Made by a program: the position numbers and the translations under genes
Notes under the pieces: generated by a model
Databases searched by the model: none
Told to the model about the DNA's origin: nothing
The model's input: only the letters and a program-made list of their open reading frames with translations
Part shown: one piece after another, positions 38,962 through 42,946 of the stretch
How positions within the stretch are numbered: the first letter of the stretch is position 1
Layout of the letters: every line of letters begins with the position of its first letter
NCBI GenBank assembly: GCA_028748975.1
Contig: JAQTPI010000009.1
Location: 1 to 42,946 of the forward strand
Source: Patescibacteria group bacterium
GTDB lineage: Bacteria > Patescibacteriota > Patescibacteriia > UBA2196
DNA: 42,946 bases
Direction of reading: 5' to 3'

Positions 38962-40062
38962 ATGTTGCAATTTGCCATCGGTAACGAAAAACGAGTCCAT
39001 GATGAGGTTGATAGACCGTGGTACGATACCAAAAATGGTATTGCCGAATCACTCAAGTCCCTGGAAGGACTGAACCGTCTTATTAACGAACGGCACACCG
39101 CTGGATATGAACGAAAGGAGCGATTGAATGAATTCCATATTCTCGGTCGCTACGCGCTTGATACCTGCGGAAATTGTTCGAAGGCAAGCGAAGTAATTCC
39201 GAAAGATTTTTTGCCCAATATTCCCGATGTTCTTACTCAGGATGAATCTTGCGCGTACATTCGGAAGCACGCGGGCAAGGGTTTTATGTTATCTTTCACA
39301 ATAAATGGCGGCGATTTACCATTACCTGGTCTGAAGTGTGCGCACTGTGGCACATCGTGGAATATTCAGAATTGTCACGATACCGTGGTCTGGCACACAA
39401 CGGAAGTATTTCCACTCACCGATTTTGTCGGTGAAACGTTGCATAGTGTCAAAGTCGTGAGCAGACACTGGAAGGATGCCATCTACCGGATGCAGTCCGA
39501 TATCCTTATCCGCAACAGCAAACACATTAATCTCTTGCCGAAGTATCCCAAGCCGGAGCATGATTGGCAGAAATCAATTGTCAAGAATGAGCATGGCTGG
39601 TTGGCTGAAAAGGACGGCATCAGCGACGACTATGTGATTCAGCCAGGCGACGAGGGGTACTTCAATATCTGGAGATATTACCACGGCACCTGCAACCGTG
39701 ACCATCTGCGCCGGGAAGAAGAGCGGCAGTTCCGTGAGATTTTCGAAAAAGCGGGCTTCAAGATCACTCAAATGAACGCTTTGTCGAATGAATACTGCTC
39801 GTGTGATCACTGCGCTCCCTGGTTTACTGTCGGCACTGGGTTCGGGTTGATCAAGATCGGCTGGCGCAAGCGCGTCATCAAGATTGACTGGAATGCCATG
39901 GCCGCAACACTGAAGGCGTGCAACAAACTGCCCAAAAAATCCATCATTTCTCTGTTCCAGAACGAGGATGTGACGAAGGGTGAAAATTTCATCCATGCCT
40001 GGGGCTGGGAGAAAGCGGAGGAGTATTTGAGTAGAATCCACGCTTTTCTGTCGGAGAAATAG
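38962..40062 (+). CDS. Hypothetical Cys-pair-containing protein (possible Zn binding)
   Basis: SD GAGGAGG; CGNC, CAHCG, CSCDHC motifs; terminator downstream. Confidence 0.8.
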   Translation: MLQFAIGNEKRVHDEVDRPWYDTKNGIAESLKSLEGLNRLINERHTAGYERKERLNEFHILGRYALDTCGNCSKASEVIPKDFLPNIPDVLTQDESCAYIRKHAGKGFMLSFTINGGDLPLPGLKCAHCGTSWNIQNCHDTVVWHTTEVFPLTDFVGETLHSVKVVSRHWKDAIYRMQSDILIRNSKHINLLPKYPKPEHDWQKSIVKNEHGWLAEKDGISDDYVIQPGDEGYFNIWRYYHGTCNRDHLRREEERQFREIFEKAGFKITQMNALSNEYCSCDHCAPWFTVGTGFGLIKIGWRKRVIKIDWNAMAATLKACNKLPKKSIISLFQNEDVTKGENFIHAWGWEKAEEYLSRIHAFLSEK

Positions 40063-40087
40063 TCATACTCAATCATCAAAAAGAACA

Positions 40088-40120
40088 GGGGCCTTGCTAG
40101 TCAGGGCCCTTATTTTTTTT
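40088..40120 (+). terminator. Hairpin AGGGGCCTTGCTAGTCAGGGCCCTTATTTTTTTT
   Basis: Inverted repeat plus T tract. Confidence 0.75.
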
Positions 40121-40170
40121 CGTCATTTAATTAAATTTATGTTAAAATTTTATTGTAAACATCAATTTTT

Positions 40171-40224
40171 ATGAAAATCCGTGAAATTAAGGCCAAAACA
40201 ATCATTGCCAAATATAAAAATTAG
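40171..40224 (+). pseudogene. Truncated 5' gene fragment, copy 3 (MKIREIKAKTIIAKYKN*)
   Basis: Homologous to copies 1 and 2. Confidence 0.5.
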
Positions 40225-40235
40225 GAAATAAAAAA

Positions 40236-40336
40236 ACCACCGGCGAGTTCCAGAATAAACTCTTGATAGCGGCGGTTGGTACAAGGCCATTGAAGTGTTC
40301 CTGTGTTTTGGAACACGGCCCCGCTATACCGGTGGT
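40236..40336. repeat. Long imperfect hairpin ACCACCGG...CCGGTGGT
   Basis: Nested ATAGCGG/CCGCTAT and GTTCC/GGAAC. Confidence 0.6.
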
Positions 40337-40381
40337 GGTAATTTAATTTTAGAAAATATTTTAATAGTTGTCAAAGTAAGA

Positions 40382-40410
40382 TTGACTTTTTTCTTTTTCG
40401 GCGCTACACT
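40382..40410 (+). promoter_or_regulatory. Promoter TTGACT-17-TACACT (possible uvrA promoter)
   Basis: Box match and spacing. Confidence 0.55.
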
Positions 40411-40581
40411 TAAGATAATTAAATATTTCAGTGACCCCCTAGTGGAACAACCGCGGGGGATTTTGAAGTTCATAAAAGCATGAAAGCATTAAAGCACTAG
40501 AGCATTAAAGCAACAAAATAACAACGCGGTTTGTTTTAATGTTTTAATGTTTTAATGATTTCATGTTTTAATGTTAATTCT

Positions 40582-42946
40582 ATGGAAAACAAAATCATAA
40601 TCAAAGGCGCGCGGGAACATAATTTGAAAAATATTTCTCTGGAATTGCCGCGCAACCAAATGATTGTTTTTACAGGACTGTCCGGCTCGGGCAAGTCCTC
40701 TTTGGCGTTTGACACGATTTTTGCCGAAGGCCAGCGCAGATATATTGAATCTCTTTCCGCTTACGCCCGGCAGTTTTTGGGCGGAATGCAAAAACCGGAC
40801 GTGGATGAAATTACCGGACTTTCGCCCGCCATTGCCATTGACCAAAAAGCGCATAGCGCCAATCCGCGCTCCACCGTGGCAACCATTACGGAAATTTATG
40901 ATTATCTGCGCGTGCTTTACGCCAGAATCGGCGAACCGCATTGCCCGGTTTGCCATAAAAAACTTTCCAAAATGACAGTGGATGAAATGGCGGGGGGAGT
41001 CATAAAAGCATTAAAGCATTTTAATATAGAGCATAAGAGCAAAAGAACAAATTCTACCTCCCCCAAACCCCCTCCTTATAAAGGAGGGGAGCTTCGAGCT
41101 CTCCCCCTTGATAAGGGGGAGTCCCTCCGATGTAACATCGGAGGGGAGGGGGTCGGCGAGTTAATTATATTATCTCCGGTGGTGCGCGGACGCAAAGGCG
41201 AATATTACCAGATGCTTTATGATTTATATAATTCCGGTTTTGCCGAAGTGCGCCTCGACGGGAAATTTAAATCATTGCGCAACAGAATTGATTTGAAGAA
41301 AAATTTTAAACACACGATTGAGGTGGTGATTGATAAACTTCCAATTATTAATACAAAAAATTTACCAACCACCGAGAAAGAATTTGAAAAACGCCTGACC
41401 GAAGCGATTGAATCGGCAGTGGATTTGTCTAATGGACTTTGTACAATAATTTATCCCAGTGATGAGGAACAAATTTTTTCTTCAGAATATTCTTGCCCAA
41501 CCGACGGTTACAGTTTTCCAGAAATTGAACCGCGTTTGTTTTCTTTTAATTCTCCTTATGGTTATTGTGAAGAGTGCACCGGACTTGGCACTGACGGACT
41601 TTTTAGCGAAGACCCTTGCCCCAAATGCCGCGGCAAGCGTTTGAATGAAAATGCTTTGAGTGTGAAAATTGTGGGCAAAAATATCTGGGAATTTACCAGT
41701 TTGGCCATTGCCGAAGCCAAAGATTTTGTATTAATGGCCGAGAAAAAATTGAATGAGCGGGAAAAAGAAATTTCCGGCGTAGTTTTGAATGAAATTAAAA
41801 ACCGCCTGGATTTTATGCTGGATGTGGGGTTGCATTATCTAACTTTGGACCGGCGCGCCGGCACGCTTTCCGGCGGCGAGGCCCAGCGCATCCGTTTGGC
41901 ATCGCAAGTCGGCACCAAACTGGTGGGCGCGCTTTATGTTTTGGATGAACCAACGATTGGTTTGCACCAAAAAGACAATGAAAAACTGGTTAATACTTTG
42001 CGCAAACTGGCTGACGCCGGCAATACGATTATTGTGGTGGAGCATGATGAAGATACAATTTTAATGAGCGACTGGGCGGTGGATTTTGGGCCAGGCGCGG
42101 GCGTGAATGGCGGGGAGATTGTGTTTTCCGGACCGACTAGCGAACTTTTAAAAAACGTTTCTAGTTTGTCATTCCGGCCCGAGAGCCGGAATCCAGAAAA
42201 AATGATTCCTGGATCCCGGGTCAAGCCCGGGATGACACCCGGCGGTGATTGTGCCATTCTCGGCGACCCCAAAACCTCTCTCACCGGACAATATTTGCGC
42301 GGGGAAAAGAAAATTAGCATGCCAATTAAACGGCGCAAAATTGATTCGTCCACGCCGAAAATTAAAATTACGGGGGCGGAAGAAAATAATTTGAAAAACA
42401 TCAAAGTGGAAATTCCGCTCCGCCGTTTTGTTTGTCTGACCGGCGTATCCGGTTCGGGTAAATCAACTTTGATGGAAAGCATAATTTTCCGTTCCATTAA
42501 TAATCGGCTTAATCATACGCGCGCTATTGAGGGAAAACATAAAACAATCACTGGCACGGAATATATTGATAAAATTATTGAAATTAATCAAAATCCGATC
42601 GGCCGGACTTCGCGCAGCAATCCCGCCACCTACACCAAAGCGTTTGATGAAATTCGCGAAATTTTTGCCGCGACCCCGGAAGCCAGAATGCGCGGTTTTG
42701 GCGCGAGCCGGTTTAGTTTTAATGTGCCTTCTGTCTCGCCGCGCGAAGGCAGTCATCGCTCCGCTGGGGGCAGATGCGAGAAATGCGAAGGCAAAGGAAG
42801 TTTGGAAAGTGAAATGCGCATTTTGCCAAGCGTGCAAATTGTCTGCGATGTCTGCAAAGGCAAAAGATTTACCAAGGAAACCCTGGAAGTTAAATTCAAA
42901 GGGAAAAACATTTCTGATATTTTAAACATGACCATTGCCGAGGCGG
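40582..42946 (+). CDS. uvrA: Excinuclease ABC subunit A, truncated at the window end; contains two repeat-derived insertions
   Basis: IKGAREHNLKNISLELPRNQMIVFTGLSGSGKSSLAFDTIFAEGQRRYIESLSAYARQFLG; TLSGGEAQRIRLASQVG; continuous frame to the window end. Confidence 0.97.
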   Translation, partial: MENKIIIKGAREHNLKNISLELPRNQMIVFTGLSGSGKSSLAFDTIFAEGQRRYIESLSAYARQFLGGMQKPDVDEITGLSPAIAIDQKAHSANPRSTVATITEIYDYLRVLYARIGEPHCPVCHKKLSKMTVDEMAGGVIKALKHFNIEHKSKRTNSTSPKPPPYKGGELRALPLDKGESLRCNIGGEGVGELIILSPVVRGRKGEYYQMLYDLYNSGFAEVRLDGKFKSLRNRIDLKKNFKHTIEVVIDKLPIINTKNLPTTEKEFEKRLTEAIESAVDLSNGLCTIIYPSDEEQIFSSEYSCPTDGYSFPEIEPRLFSFNSPYGYCEECTGLGTDGLFSEDPCPKCRGKRLNENALSVKIVGKNIWEFTSLAIAEAKDFVLMAEKKLNEREKEISGVVLNEIKNRLDFMLDVGLHYLTLDRRAGTLSGGEAQRIRLASQVGTKLVGALYVLDEPTIGLHQKDNEKLVNTLRKLADAGNTIIVVEHDEDTILMSDWAVDFGPGAGVNGGEIVFSGPTSELLKNVSSLSFRPESRNPEKMIPGSRVKPGMTPGGDCAILGDPKTSLTGQYLRGEKKISMPIKRRKIDSSTPKIKITGAEENNLKNIKVEIPLRRFVCLTGVSGSGKSTLMESIIFRSINNRLNHTRAIEGKHKTITGTEYIDKIIEINQNPIGRTSRSNPATYTKAFDEIREIFAATPEARMRGFGASRFSFNVPSVSPREGSHRSAGGRCEKCEGKGSLESEMRILPSVQIVCDVCKGKRFTKETLEVKFKGKNISDILNMTIAEA

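Overview
This 42.9 kb window looks like part of a chromosome from a reduced-genome bacterium, probably Candidate Phyla Radiation / Patescibacteria. That assignment is inferred from protein style and gene content, not proven. Recognisable genes are trxB, rnhB, trmD, HU, a DksA/TraR-type zinc finger, lspA, comM/yifB, pilT, a 3D-domain protein, ppsA, CIRCE-groES-groEL, an O-antigen-ligase-like protein, uvrB and a truncated uvrA at the right edge. There are three tRNAs (Lys-CTT, Arg-TCG, Cys-GCA) and two tRNA-like fragments. The most notable observations are: (1) short intergenic repeat families, several palindromic, that also sit in frame inside conserved genes (trmD, lspA, uvrB twice, uvrA twice, a Wzy-like gene twice, and two others), like Rickettsia palindromic elements; (2) an AT-rich locus with a TcmP-like protein, a CX3CX3C radical-SAM-like protein, and a frameshifted C-terminal relic of a restriction-type DNA methyltransferase; (3) a promoter-driven region of about 600 nt (10.5-11.1 kb) with many nested helices and no convincing ORF, a candidate large ncRNA; (4) three copies of a truncated 5' gene fragment (MKIREIKAKTIIAKS...) interspersed with single-gene accessory cassettes at 37.4-40.3 kb; (5) a candidate origin/centromere-like region at 0.3-1.2 kb with two perfect parS-like palindromes, a 3 x 20 bp iteron-like array and a 14-bp dyad; (6) several unknown genes, each with a near-consensus sigma70 promoter and strong SD. 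All calls were made by eye, with no database search.
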